This document shows positions 26,818 through 40,000 of a stretch of 64,000 bases of DNA, piece by piece (the stretch's first letter is position 1; the number at the start of each line of letters is the position of its first letter). The position numbers and the translations under genes were made by a program. This DNA is from Ascaris suum (lineage: Eukaryota; Nematoda; Chromadorea; Rhabditida; Ascarididae): positions 7,046,501 to 7,110,500 of the forward strand of contig CM024169.1 in NCBI GenBank assembly GCA_013433145.1. Reading direction: 5' to 3'. A model generated the notes under the pieces. It was not told where the DNA came from, did no database searches, and saw only the letters and a program-made list of their open reading frames with translations.

Positions 26818-29800
26818 ATGGTGCTCGCATTCGTGTATCTCGGTATGTTTTAGAGTTTAATCCCAAGATGTTTTCGATGATTTCGGTTGAATATCTTGAC
26901 ATTCGGGTAATTGATATCGGTATGTCGCACCAAATGGTCCTTCTTTTGATTGCAACAATATGGGGCGGGATTTATGCTGGCGTTTAGCTGGGAGGTTGTG
27001 CAATTCAATATTGCTTTATAATCCATCGGAAAGTCCTAATTTGTAGCACCGTCAAGCACTTCGTTGCCCTTTATCATACCTTACCTTGATGGCGTGATGA
27101 GGGCTTTCTTGCTCGTGTGCTGTGCTCCTTTCTATTCACGCCCGCGTGCTTTTATGCTTTTTCCCATTATGGGAAGTTAAAATGTTTGCCCATGGGCTGT
27201 CTAATGTAGCTCAAGCACTGTGTCATTGTTTCTTCATTCGTCATTCCAACCTTTTGCAGTGTGGAAATAAATGGTCAAAGCATCGTCACGTTTGTTTTCT
27301 GACTTCCGATGCCGGAATTGCTTGAGATTGATGACGAACAAATTAAATAAATAGTGCTGAGCAACGGTGCTAACTACAAGTATGAACCAGTGAATAAGTT
27401 TGCATATGAAGCGCCAAAGTTACAACCGGCTGGCCAAGAGTCATAGAGGAAACCCTCGCGAGGGAGATTTTCCGTTCTCATGCTTCAACGACGAAAAATG
27501 GCTACCAAGAGTTCGGTGTCAACGACGGCCATAAGGCTCGCTAAGAGCTCTTAATTGAGTGATGAAATCGTCAAAATAGATATAGCCGGAATAATTCGGT
27601 TAAACAATTGGTCACTTAGGCTGCCTATTTTCAAAACATTGGTCACAGCTTCACCACCTTTGTTCACAGATCGATTCATATTGCCTATATGAGGAAAGGG
27701 GAGAGAGAGGAAAATTCCGCTCCACTGTAGTTAAAAATTTCTTCGACCCATACCGCGAATGGAAAGTTACGCTCTAGCAATGAAAAAAGCCGCTGTGATT
27801 TTCATCTCTGCAGTTTCGATGCGAAAATCTCATTGCGGTCATTGCATGAGAAAGTCTTTTTTGATGGGTCGACTATTGAGTGAACGTTCTGTAAAGTTTC
27901 GATGGCTGAGAAAATTAATCAGTGGTTTTATTGGTTGAAAAGAAAGAAGAAATTTGGTTTGTTGCGTTACATTGGGGATTAAAATGTTACTTCTTTGTTC
28001 TCTCCGAGATTGGCTGCGGACGCCGACCCGAAATACCAGCTAATATCAGAATCCTCCCCCTCCATCCTTAATTCTTCGGAAGAGAGGGATTCGACGGTCC
28101 CCTCTATATCGGTATTATTTTTGCGAAATTTCAACCTTTCTATATGGGTCTTTGTTCGTAATGTCTGCGATATGTACTAGTTTATTTTTTATAGTCTTAG
28201 CGATGTCTTTTCAACGATATTTTGCTTGTTATTCAAATTTATTTGAGAGATTATCATGGTTCTTACATGTGTCTTAATTTTCAGCTGCCTTTATGTTGGG
28301 TACATTTTCCTTAAAAAATTGACTTTCCTGGAATTTGGGTGATCTGCGATTACCACTCCTCTTTGAAGTACTCGTCATATTTTTATTTTAGTGGTGGGTG
28401 CGAGTGTATGTTCGGCACTTTACGATGGCAATACGGATGTTATTGAGTTGACACAGTCGAATTTCCACAACAGAGTGCTGAATAGCGACGAGATATGGAT
28501 CGTTGAATTCTACGCTCCATGGTAAGTTTCAAACGAGTTACAATTCTTGCTGTTGCTGACGCATTCGGAAGTTTCTATTTGGTCGTTGGTTTTTACTGCG
28601 TTGATGCATTGATGGGAGGAGGGTACAAAACATGTTGCAAAAGAGATGACATCTTTTTTGTGGATTATCTGCAAGAATGGGATAAACTGTAGGATGCACC
28701 AAGGATTGCTCACTAACAGTCGTCTCGTATGTTTTGGAACGCAAAAATGTTAAAGAGGAAGGTGCTGAAGCTACTTTTCTACTTCATCTACCACGAGTGC
28801 GTTGCAAGTTCAGGGCGTTAAGGACCTTTTTTGAAATTATGTGGAAGAAGATGATCTGTGGAGCTTCATTTAACTAAAGCAAATGCGCCAGGGAGTTTTT
28901 TCTCGTGAAAGTGTCGGCGTGTGCGATGGAGGTGGTTTCTGGAAGACATACAGGTAACGTGTGCATAAATGCTTTGTAAGCTGGGTAGAATTGTTTGCTG
29001 GTTGCGTTGTGAAAAGTGGTTTATTAGATGCTTACAAGCAGCCTAACGTCAACGAAGCACCCCACGGTCACAAGAACCGAAGTGGAGTCATGTTCCTCAT
29101 GAAACAGAATTCAGATTTCATAGTTGCTTAGATATCTGCTGGGAAAATTTGATAGCATATCGTTGTTCTTTCGAAGACACTTTGCGTTGGTGTTAAACAA
29201 AAATATTTAAAGGTGTGGTCATTGCAAGAACTTTGCACCGGAGTATAAGAAGGCTGCGAAAGCGTTGAAAGGACTCATCAAAGTGGGCGCAGTTGACATG
29301 ACTGAGCACCAGTCGGTGGGACAACCGTACAATGTGCAAGGATTCCCAACTGTCAAAATTTTCGGTGCTAATAAGCAGAAGCCTTCAGACTACCAAGGTG
29401 CTTGGCTTATTTTGGACCTTTCTTCTACACCTCAGTCTGGCGACAAAACAATGAACCAACACATCTTTGGATCCGCAACAATCCTGCCTAAGTTCGCTTC
29501 AATCTAACGACAACAATTTCTTCGTTAGATTGAAGTGAACTTAGACACGATTGCAGGGGATCCTAAGGTGTGTTGCGTTCAAGCTCCTCCATTACTCTGT
29601 TTCTGCATAGCAGGAATATTCCTCTAACTATCCGTTGATTAGCAAGATCCACGCAGCAAATTAGTCCGGTTTTTCCTCGAGGGATTTGCTGAACTTCATG
29701 TTAAGTATATTGTTTTGATTCATACATACTTTATGCATGCTTAGTGGTATTCTTCTAAGGTTTCTTTCTTTCGTTACGAAATGCACACCTTGTATGGGGT

Positions 29801-32800
29801 TCATCGAAACCTTGTCGGAGGCGGTCAAAATTGGGTTTTTGCAAGGGCTGGAACTCATCGATCGAGCTCATTCTCATGTCCGCTGGTTGTTCCCAGGAGC
29901 ATTGGTATGTGACTGGGATATTATATTTAGCCGACTTGATTTTATTTCAGCTGTTTTCTTGCAGGACTTCAGTTAATTCCGCAGGTTCGTCATAACGGTT
30001 CATAATTTGCTGTCCTTACAGGCCTTACTAGCATGTTCCAGTTAAAAGAGCTACCAAACCTGCAGTGGAATTTTTGACTGGGGTCGCAATTAAGTCAAAG
30101 GAAACAGTACGGAACCTGGAGGAATAGGAAACAAAGATAGAAGAGAGGAATGCCGCAGTTGTTTCCCATATGAAACTTGTGACATCTGTTCATTTCTAGC
30201 AGCAAGCTGGGATCTTTCGTTAATGATCGATTTCGTGGATGCTGCTTCGAGGGAGATTTTTTGTAGTTCGACATGGCACTAAGACTTCAAATTGTTTTCA
30301 CACTTGAGGAGTAGCGAAATTTATAAAACCTTTTGTGTTTTTGATTAGGCTTGGGTTATGGGATCCAACTCATCTTACAACTTCCACCGTTTCCTCTTCC
30401 CCCCCCCCCCCGTGGCCGCCACGAGTGTCAAAGTATCAAATAGCTCTTCATGTTTGACGAGAAAGGGGGAGGGGACGAGCTCATAGACAGCCTAGGACAG
30501 GTAAGGATCCACAGACGAATTCGATTACAAGAGAACTAAAGATAACTTAATGTCTATTCTGTCAGGTGCACGAACGGCGCAAGGTCTGGCAGATGCGGCA
30601 ATCGAGGAGCTAAGGAGAACGGTATCGGCTAGATTGGGCGGCAAAACAAGCACCGGAAGCGGAGGTAAAAAGAGCACAGGTGGGGACGGTAAAGAAGTTA
30701 TCGAGCTCACCGACAGCAATTTCGATGAACTGGTGCTACACAGTAAGGATGCCTGGATGGTCGAGTTCTTTGCTCCGTGGTGCGGCCACTGCAAAGCGCT
30801 CAAGCCTCATTGGGACCAAGCAGCTACCGAGCTCAAGGGTAAAATCAAGGTATGGCAAATCACCAAACTTCTGAATGCAAATTGATGCCGTCAAAAGATG
30901 TTTTTGCTGGCTCGTATGCTGGTTGGACGTGGATGGACCGTTAAACCGCCATCCTCAGGTACAAAGGGCGAGAGGTTAAACCTTTGTATTGAAGCTCAGG
31001 GATGATTTGCTCGATTGTTGTGAGCACAGCCATCGTTGACGTCAGCTGACGAAGTAGTGCCCACATGAGGAAGCAAGGGTTTCATCATGTAGGCATAACT
31101 TTTTAGAGCGTGGCTCGTTTAGCTTCTGTTGTTCAGACTTGTTTGCTTAAGCTTGTTCACGAGAGGAGTAGGTAGTTGATTAGATTTATTGAATCATAAA
31201 TTATGAATAACCTAATCAAGACTGGATTAATGACTTTAACCGCTCATTGTACTGATATAGTGTGAAGTTTGTGAGAGCAGAGCGGTGTCACAGTGGAACT
31301 TCCAAGCGGGAATGGGACAGTAAGTTTGCTTACCCGACGGAGATCGCTGTCCTGAAAAAAGTTTAATTTTTTTTCCAGAATTTTTTGTCAAGTTATTATT
31401 TTACTTGTACAAGCTAGAAATAATTATATAACTTCCAACAGCAAAAGGCGAAAAGCTCCATTTCCAGAAATTAGGCGGGCTTTTCGTGCAGCGATACATA
31501 TTCGATCTTTGTGATTCTGAGCTACGCTTATATATTGATATTAAAGAGTCATGGCGAATCTCATATTGTTCATGCTTAAGAATGACAAGCAGTGTGTTGA
31601 CGGTTTTCGTGGAGTGCGCTGGACTGAGTGAATCGATTTACAGCTGGGTGCGCTCGACGCAACGGTTCATCAAGTGATGGCTAGCCGCTTTGGAATAAAA
31701 GGATTCCCAACAATAAAGTATTTTGCACCTGGATCGGGAGCTGATGACGCCGTCGATTACGATGGAGGAAGGTCGAGCTCAGATATCGTGCAGTGGGCTC
31801 TCAACAAGGTCAGGTTTCGTTGTTTCTGCGCAAGCGGTGTGCGTCGAGTACTTCCTGCTTATAAAGTACAGGTCGGGCCACGATCCTGCTTTAGCTTACG
31901 TGGTCTCAGGATACACTGGAAAGCTGACCCCGACTTAATGGAGAATGTTCTTTTAATATTTGATGTTCATATTGTTCATGATGGTCATATACTTTCCGAG
32001 CTTTAGGTTGTAGAATTTTGGGACCGTTTTAAGAGTTCATTCCTTACATGAACTACATTTTAGTGTTTGTTGTTGTTGTGTTGCTTCTCACATTACTGTG
32101 TGGGGTAACTGTGCGTCAGCTGTAACATTTCCTGCTATGTGGACCTCTTTCAGGCAGCAGAGAACATGCCAGCTCCCGAGATAATGGAGGCGACTTCACA
32201 GCCGATCGTTGAGGAAGCATGCAAAGAGAAGCAGTTGTGTATTGTTTCTGTGCTGCCCGATATTCTCGACTGTCAGAGCAAGTGCAGAAACGACTATCTT
32301 GCGGTGCGACTTAACATCTGCTGGTTTAGTTGGTGGAATACGTGGGAGGTGTTGATCGTCTGAAGATGCAGATGTTTTGGTGGAATGCTTTTAGTCCTCT
32401 GGAGGGTTTCTAAGGAAGTAGTTTATGCCCTAATGATCGTTAATGCTAAAAGTAAAAGTAATGTGGACGTAAATTGTGTTCATAACGGCGAGGGTGTTTG
32501 ATGTTCCTTCTGTATAAATATTTGCTGGCATTTGATGCGCTGCAGACGCTCAGCGTCGGGCGTGCTTATTTTACTATTTATATGATAAGAGAGGAACTGT
32601 TTCTAGCCAAATTTTCCATCAGCAGGTTTCACGTAATGCGGAAATGTGAGTAAACGTGGGTCGTCTGCGGGAAAGCCCATAAAGTGGTTCATGTCGAGGC
32701 TGTTGTTGCATGGTGTGAAAGCGGAACATGTCCGATGTACTGCGTTATGAATGTTTTGCTTCTATCCTGGCAGCACTGTTTTGCTTCTTCGACGTTCTCA

Positions 32801-33841
32801 TCAACGCTTACTCGAATATCCGGCTGAATACTGCCAGTTATGTCGCGGTAACAGTGCTCAGATGCTGTTTGAACTTAAGAGCAGTGATTCGAGGCCGCTG
32901 TTGCATAGTATTCAGTCGTTCCTTGATTGTATTTTGGCTGTATTATTCCAAAAATTTTAGCAACTTGGATTGCAGGTTAGTGCGACCGTGGTAAAGCTGT
33001 TTAGCAGAAGTGTGTCTCTTTCAGGTGTTGAAAGAGCTCGGTGAGAAATTCAAGAAAAATATGTGGGGTTGGATTTGGACAGAAGCTGGCAAGCAACCCG
33101 AGCTAGAGGAGGCCTTCGGGATGGGTGGATTCGGATACCCGGCAATGGCTGCTGTCAACTATCGTAAGATGAAATTCTCCATGCTCAAGGTTTGTCGCTG
33201 TCATCTTTTATTGGCAAACAACCCACACTTCTCAAATTTAGTAGTGTCGTTTAAAAATTTCAGAAAGAAGTGGCTATCCTTAGGACGACTCAGTAGGGAT
33301 TTTTCAAATATTTTTGCAACTTGACAGTATTACGGACAGCTCCCAGGTGAGCAGTCGCGAGGAGTTTCTGGGATATTCGAAGCAGCTGTTGTTTTGCTGA
33401 GGCAGTTGATGCATGGCTGCAGTGTTCGTCAAGCGTGATATAAGAAAACGGCGCGTCTTGTGTATCTTCTTTGTCTCAATTTACCGTTTATAAGATAGAG
33501 GGCATTTGGCTGTTTTAAAGGCTATGAGTTTAGGTAGAAGCTGGTAGATGGGGATTGCCTAATTACCTCTTAATGAAAACTGTTATCTCTGTTTTTTGTT
33601 CACCGACGTCCCTTAAAATCTCATTTAGGGGTCATTTGGAAAAGACGGCATCAACGAGTTCCTGCGTGACCTGTCATACGGTAAAGGACAAACGGCACCA
33701 GTGAAGGGGGCTGAGTTTCCGAAGATTCGTAAAGTGGAACCGTGGGATGGCAAAGACGGTGTTATGCCCGTTGACGAAGAAATTGATATCTCAGACGTCG
33801 AGCTCGATGACCTCGACACATCGAAGAAGACCGAACTTTAA
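26818..33841 (+). CDS. pdi-6: Protein disulfide isomerase, PDIA6/P5 type, complete
   Basis: Eight exons join in phase: 26818-26842, 28392-28521, 29213-29397, 30566-30849, 31644-31808, 32154-32303, 33025-33189 and 33629-33841, encoding 438 residues, the family's usual length. The enzyme forms and reshuffles disulfides in ER client proteins. The first exon is only 25 nt; joined to exon 2 it gives a signal peptide, [17 protein letters not shown], with cleavage likely after A17. Two thioredoxin domains follow, each with a CGHC active site: C53-C56 (intron inside the preceding Trp codon) and C186-C189. Between them lies a Gly/Ser/Lys-rich linker at about 137-155. The rest is the non-catalytic b-type domain ([29 protein letters not shown]) and an acidic tail. 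The protein ends KTEL, a variant ER-retrieval signal. The gene is C. elegans tag-320/pdi-6-like. It is divergent to rps-5. An imperfect foldback and a poly-C tract lie in intron 3. Confidence 0.95.
29452..29581. repeat. Imperfect foldback element in intron 3 of the PDI gene
   Basis: Two arms of about 59 bases (29452-29510 and 29522-29581) are inverted copies matching at roughly 51 of 60 aligned positions, separated by an 11-base loop. Both arms carry GGATCC and end at the loop with CTTCAATCTAACGA or its complement. The structure is typical of a miniature inverted-repeat transposable element or a long hairpin. No open frame is carried and no clear target-site duplication was seen. Confidence 0.75.
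30399..30411. repeat. Poly-C tract (13)
   Basis: Thirteen consecutive C residues lie in the long intron between PDI exons 3 and 4, followed directly by CGTGGCCGCCACG, itself an inverted repeat. Length is prone to sequencing error. Confidence 0.8.
31037..31044. promoter_or_regulatory. CRE/ATF palindrome in PDI intron 4
   Basis: TGACGTCA is the full cAMP-response/ATF element. It lies in the intron before exon 5 and is followed after two bases by TGACG. An eight-base match can occur by chance; its place in an ER-chaperone gene is the only reason to note it. Confidence 0.25.
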
Positions 33842-36800
33842 ATTATACTGGTGCTGATGTTTTTTTAGTTGCAAATGATGGGATGTATAAATGAGTTACT
33901 TGCGTCGGAACGGAAGCGGTTCTATTGATTGTGGAGTAGCACTGCTTTGTTTCCATTGGTCTTTCTTCCGCGACACCTGCCTAGCGAAATGGGGAGTTAT
34001 GGGATCAGGGTTTTCGTCTCATATAGTGAAGACGTGTGCGTTTTGGTAGTAGTAGTAAGCAGTCGGGGAATCCTAGTGCGTTTTCCTGGAGTAGTCTTAT
34101 ATGCGTTTGGCCTTCGCTTTATTATTTCTGCTGGCAGTTGTTGATTACCAGGTTTTTCCGGAGACGTTGATTACCAGTTTTTCACGGGTAACGAGGAGGA
34201 GCATCCCCTTGTAGATAAATGTTAACATATAATGGTCCATGTCGTGGTCGATTAACTGACAACAGGAACGTGAATGCGTCAGGTTATGTTGGTTTCTGAG
34301 ATCAGGCGCCTTCAGCGTCTGCTTCTCATTATAGCTAGCTGTTGCAAATCAAAACCATTCTCTGTTTTCAGTTTATAGCGTACTTTTAAAGAAGGGTCCG
34401 TTATCGATCTTCATGACTTCCGGGAACTGCATCCAGCAGTTCCTTTTACCACAGTAATTTATTTTTATTATCTCGCAGACTGCACTTGTTTTTTGTTTCA
34501 TGCAAGTTTGCGTTTCTGCATCTTTTGCGCCGAAATCTGCGCGAATGGATTGCGTTGAATGGTTGCCTTGATTTTGATGTCGTAGTCACCGTTGTGTTGT
34601 ACATGGGTATTGATGTCCCCTATTCTTTGTTCTTGCATATTTTGTTTATAAACATGGTGATTTTATATGTTCATTGCAAAGCGTCAATGAGGGAGGGGAG
34701 GACTGCCTGCTCGCATTTGTCAACCTCGAGGTTCCTCATTTCAAATCCTTTAAAATGGTGGCTCTGGACATCGGCGCGGTATCATGTGTTCCTGCGTTGT
34801 ATGACCCAGTTTTGCAGTGTTTGAAACGGCCATGCAGAGGGAGGTCTTTTTTAAGCCGTCGAATATATTCAACCCAAAATTCACTGCGATGATGCCCTGA
34901 GGGGGCGAACCTTTGACCCTAGGACACAAATGGAAATGCATGATGCATTGTGGATAATTTCCTTTGCATTATGACGATGTTGGGAAGTGGAATGATCAAA
35001 GTTAGAGTTGCGAAAAGAGGCTGTTGACCTTCAAGACTGGCAAGATTTTACGCGTGTTCAGACCAATTGTATTTTGGCTTTGCGCCGATGGAGCTACTGG
35101 AAAATGAATCTTTTGCGAAAGATTGGTACGACCATTTGTATAATCTTAACTTTTTTGAGTATTTCATTTTTTGTTAGTAACTCAATCAAGTGAACAGTAC
35201 GCACGGTGCATATCGTGTCCGATGCAATGGCATACCTCTCAATTTCTTGTTCAAGCCGAATGCCGTGGGACAAGCATGTGACGGACATCGAATGCACGTA
35301 AAGTTTCTGGCATATTCTTATGCCCGTGACTTTTCGGGATTGAGAGTCGACGTAGAATGTGGTACAAGGAATCACTATTCCATGCCGCATATTGCATCCT
35401 CCAACTTTCGTTGACTTAGGATCAGTGACTCCGAATTTGGAACTGCAGGTAAGGAGGCACACATGCACTTTGATATGCTTTGCAGTTGCAAATTTGCGAA
35501 AGATGTTTTTATGCGTGCGGATCGGGAATAACGTTTCTGCAAACTCAAACGAAGATTGGCGCTTTTGATCTGTTGCAGGGATGGAGGCATAATCGACCAT
35601 GTCATCGCTAGATCTCATGGTTAAGGGTTTTAGGAGAATTTAGGATATGATTTATCGGGTGGGGTATTTTCATAAAGACCAAGGAAGGTACGTGGGTTTG
35701 CGGCCTTGTCGCATGATCAGGCGGAATATATTCGGGCCGCTACTTAATTTGGGAGGGTGTTTCCGAATGTCGACGTACCCCGAAAACCTGCGTTATCTTA
35801 ACGGTGTTCTTGGGCTTATTTTTATACTAATTGAGCCCTTCCGCAGAAAACAGCCATGTGGTGGCTCTCCCAGTTCGTTACAGTTCAGCTCGGTCGGCGG
35901 ATTTGCGGAGTTATGGGATATAACACAGAGATTATCTCTGTATCAGAGGAAAACCATTTTTGAGCGATTTGTAAACGTCGAAGAGCGCTCTGGGTGATAT
36001 CGGCTTTATTGGCTTTTTTATTACGGTCATCGCATGTGACAAGCGTGATCACAAGCGAGCGATTCGCATAATGAACTGACGATGAAACGTTAAATTGCTA
36101 GCGCCCAAACTCGTAAACACACACCCCTCCCCAGCTTCTCCAACGAAAAACGTCACAATTTGCGAATCACTTCTCTTTTGTTCTGATGTGCTGTACATTT
36201 TATTGTTCTTGAAGTAGTGCAGCATTTTCTCGAGAGGTGGTAAGCTAATCGGTTGTCGTTGAAAAGAGAAGGGGAGGGGAAAGGGCTGCCAGGTGGGCGA
36301 TACGTGTTCATTGCACAGGTGAAACGAGTCGATTGTATTCCCGTATGAATTTGTTGAGACGGTCGGATGTTCCTATGAGTTTCATATCCATAAAACACAT
36401 CAGCAAAATTCGATGCACATAGAGATATTGCTAAAAATAAAACAAATATTATTATATTTAGAAGACAAATCAGTAGAGGATTTAAATGTTTCAGAAGCGG
36501 TTAGCGGGTACCTGTTTTTGAATAATGAAGGCATTTAAACGTAAAGATATGAACGACTGGCTTCTACCAGCCTCCTCTCCCTTCCAAATCGCTTCGCTAT
36601 GAGTGGGGTGAGTCCATTCGTTTACCGGCGATTGTTTTCTAGGCATCTTCGTCTTTCTTCAGTGGTGCTCAAAGCGATCTCTTTTCGTTTTCGGCACCAA
36701 AATTTTTATTCCATCCTCATCAGCCTTTAAATACTTTCCAACCCTTCTTCTCCTCATATCAGACGTTGACAGCCTAACAACTGAACCTGGCGAATGGGAA

Positions 36801-37011
36801 CGCCAGTTCTGCAATTCCCATTATGTAAGGTGGTCGCGAAAACAACGAGTTAGTGGGGAGGGGAGGGGGAGGGTAGAGGGAAGGGATAAAGACACCGAAG
36901 TACGCAAACTTCCTTTCACTTGTTCTTGCGGGAAGGGAATATTTTAGGAGTATGTTCTACCAATGAATAAAGTAAACAGTAAGGGTCTAGAAAATGATTA
37001 ATGTGTTCCAT
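33842..37011. other. Intergenic region between the PDI and phosphatase genes
   Basis: The two genes converge here. The longest frame is a 174-codon minus-strand ORF at 35094-35618. Its first 45 residues (MRSSDDMVDYASIPATDQKR...) are hydrophilic, but the rest has mixed composition, no motif and no splice partner, so I regard it as unproven. No other gene is supported. The first few hundred bases are the PDI 3' untranslated region; no perfect AATAAA was found there. Confidence 0.4.
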
Positions 37012-40000
37012 TTACTTGAACGAAGCGGTGCAATAAATGCTAACCATTTCGGTTTGTACAATGCCAGCGCGCTGTTTCCTCAACTGTTTCAAGACTTGCA
37101 CTAAATCTTTGAACTGAACGTTGCTAAGAAGACACTCAAGAATGTATGCGATCGTCACCACACTACCGGTTCTACCAACCCCCGCTGAACAGTGCACACA
37201 AATTGGTCGATTTGCGGCACGAACCTGAAATTCGTTTTCGAGTCGGTGCTGAAGATCGTTACTGACAGACCAGTCATAGACTAACAGAAGGTAAAGAAAG
37301 GCAAAGGTCAAGGATGGGGAATCAGCGTCTCGTCAATATTTGTGAAGCTTGGTGCGGAAACTCACGAAGGTAAGCATTACTTTGCCGACCGTTGCAGAGG
37401 ATCAGTGGATTCTATTACATCACGTTACATTAGCGCAATACGATGGAACTTTGGAGCGTTTACAAATTCGCTCGTCACTTCGAAAAAAACGTTGGCATTT
37501 TGCGAGTATTTGGCAACGTTTCAAGGTTTTCTTCCACTTGAAGACTCATAAAAGTTTACAACGGCCAATAAGTCTTATCTCTTTAGAGGATCTGTCTTAT
37601 AGGAACAAATATCCATAAGTTTGCAATGCAAACAGCAAACTTTGCGTTATTCACAGACTTCTGAGGACAGTCGGTCTCACATCTTGTTGCATTAATGCAA
37701 CATCTTTGCCACACTGCATTAATAACTTCCACATTTTAGCATCACAATTACTCTAACAAATGATAGTCCTAAGGCGATAGCTCCCACCTATATTAATATC
37801 CGTCATTCATAGGGCCAACACGTTTAAACACTCCACTTCCCCACAACAATAAGCATAGGAACATGCCGCTACAGCTATATGGCTTGCAATGATTCCTTTG
37901 TGCACTATTAACGTCGCTTTTTTTCCGTGCATGGCATGACACGACGACACGTGTGGGTTGTGACCTCACATGCTGTTTTGAATCATTTCCATAGCTCCAA
38001 TCAGTCATCGTTGTAACTCTGCACAGTTATTTTTTAAATTGTCGAAGAAGAAATTCTGGTGGTAGCAAACCAAGTAGACGCGGTTTTCATTCAAGTCGAC
38101 ATTCGCTTAACAGGTCGTTCAAGACATTCCCTAAATACGGTCTCAAAATAAGCTCTAGAAAAGAATATCTTTCTTTATCACCAGCAGGCAAACCATCTTC
38201 TTGGCGCCTTCAAGGAATACTAGGATGAATCGTTACGTAGTCTCTCAATATGCTGGTTTATCTCTCACTATCTTATTTGCAAGTGAGCAACTCTTTGAAC
38301 CACCAGTTTACGTCATATATTAAGGAGGTGTCTGAAAGAGTCCTGGATTATGTCATCATCGATAACGTGTGAACGGATCCATCCCGAAATTGGCATCTAC
38401 AAGCATTTGCACTATGTTTTATTATTGAATTAAAAACGTTTTGCACATTTAAATCTTTTTTGGATATGATTGCGATGGTCCGATTATCGAGCTTCTTCCC
38501 TTGGACCACTCTATGAATGCCAAAAACAGTTGAAATCAAGTTGAACGAACCATTTGAAAGAGCATAAAGGGTGCTCGATCAGCAACAGGTACGCTGTGAT
38601 CAGGCCAAGATGACCAGTGATAATGTGTCACGTTGAAAGATGCTTCATTTCTTTTAACTGTCAGCGAGCGCCGTAACATCAGCTGGTTGAACTCAGTTAA
38701 TGTCGTTACCTTCAAAGCCCATAAACAAGCAATTAACGAAACAGCAATCACAGACTGTTGTGAGAAATTTAAACCTGAATTACTTATCATGAGGACATTT
38801 GAACTCAATTACTGTCCCGCTTCCCCCAGAAAGATTCATCGAACATCCTGCAATCCGTAGAAGAAGCCGATTTTAAATTTTTATTGTGTTCTACGTCACT
38901 TCCGCTACCCAGATTTCTGTTGTAAATTTGGAATGTAAGGTGCGTTGTCTATCGTAGAACACCACGAACGAACATCTTGAAACTGATCTATGACGTTATA
39001 GTCAACAGTCAGTAATCAGTAATCAACAGTCGATACCACTGATCTCAGAACATCGCAACTTGTTTTCTCGAAGCTTCCATCAAATAAATTAACCATCTTA
39101 CGCATTTTTCTCGTGCCTATCGACATGTGCGAGTGTCAAAAGTCTTCAGTGATGAAATTCTTACAGAATCGCATCGAATTATGACGTCATTTGTGGTGAA
39201 AACTTCGTTTTGTTTACGTGGGAAATAGACGGCACATTTCTGTTTGCCTTTCTCTATGAAATCACCAAGCATAACAATAACTTCAATACGCTCCTGCACG
39301 ACCATCAGCCAGAAATCATAGATCGTTTCCTCTTTGGGCGCCTAATTGAAACATCCATTAAGTTAGTAGTAAATGGCTCGAAATAAAAAGGCCAATTTCT
39401 CTGAACAAATACGATAGAGTGGAAGATAATCCAAACAATATCAGATTAAATTGAGAATTATTTATATGTTCGTGTTACTCGATATTTTCACAAATTTTAA
39501 TTAATATTTAAATGCCCCGTTAGAGCACTCGTTATGAACGATGTTCTCGTCCATCCGTCACGGTATATAGTGGTCGACTTTAATAAGTGCTCCCGGCAAC
39601 GGTCAGTTGTCTGCTTTCAAAGCGCTTACCTCGCATTATACAACGTTGTTGTTGTTTCTTTCCGTTGTTTAATCCCCGCAAACTTCAACAACAACGACAA
39701 TTTTTTGGCCCATTTTGTCGTCGAAGAAATTCGCACCCATTGCAAAAAACTTGTTCTTTAATATCATTCTTTCAACCCATTAGAAATGTGGCAGCATACG
39801 AAATCGACATTTATATAACCTGTGAAGTTTGTTTTTTTTGTCTTTAAATGAGTCGGCGAGAGGTTTTTGCTGATCGTTGTTTGGATTTCAACTTGAAGCG
39901 GAAGTCTGCTTTGCCTTCAAGCGAACTTAAGAGTGAATTCACAAGAGAATGCACAAGTTCGAACAAAATCGAAACACCGAGTTGAACTCTACAACTGACT

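Noticed and set aside
35094..35618. 174-codon minus-strand ORF, the longest minus-strand frame with no support
   Set aside because: No family motif, no splice partner and no supporting context; a second minus frame is open over the same place, which points to composition rather than coding.
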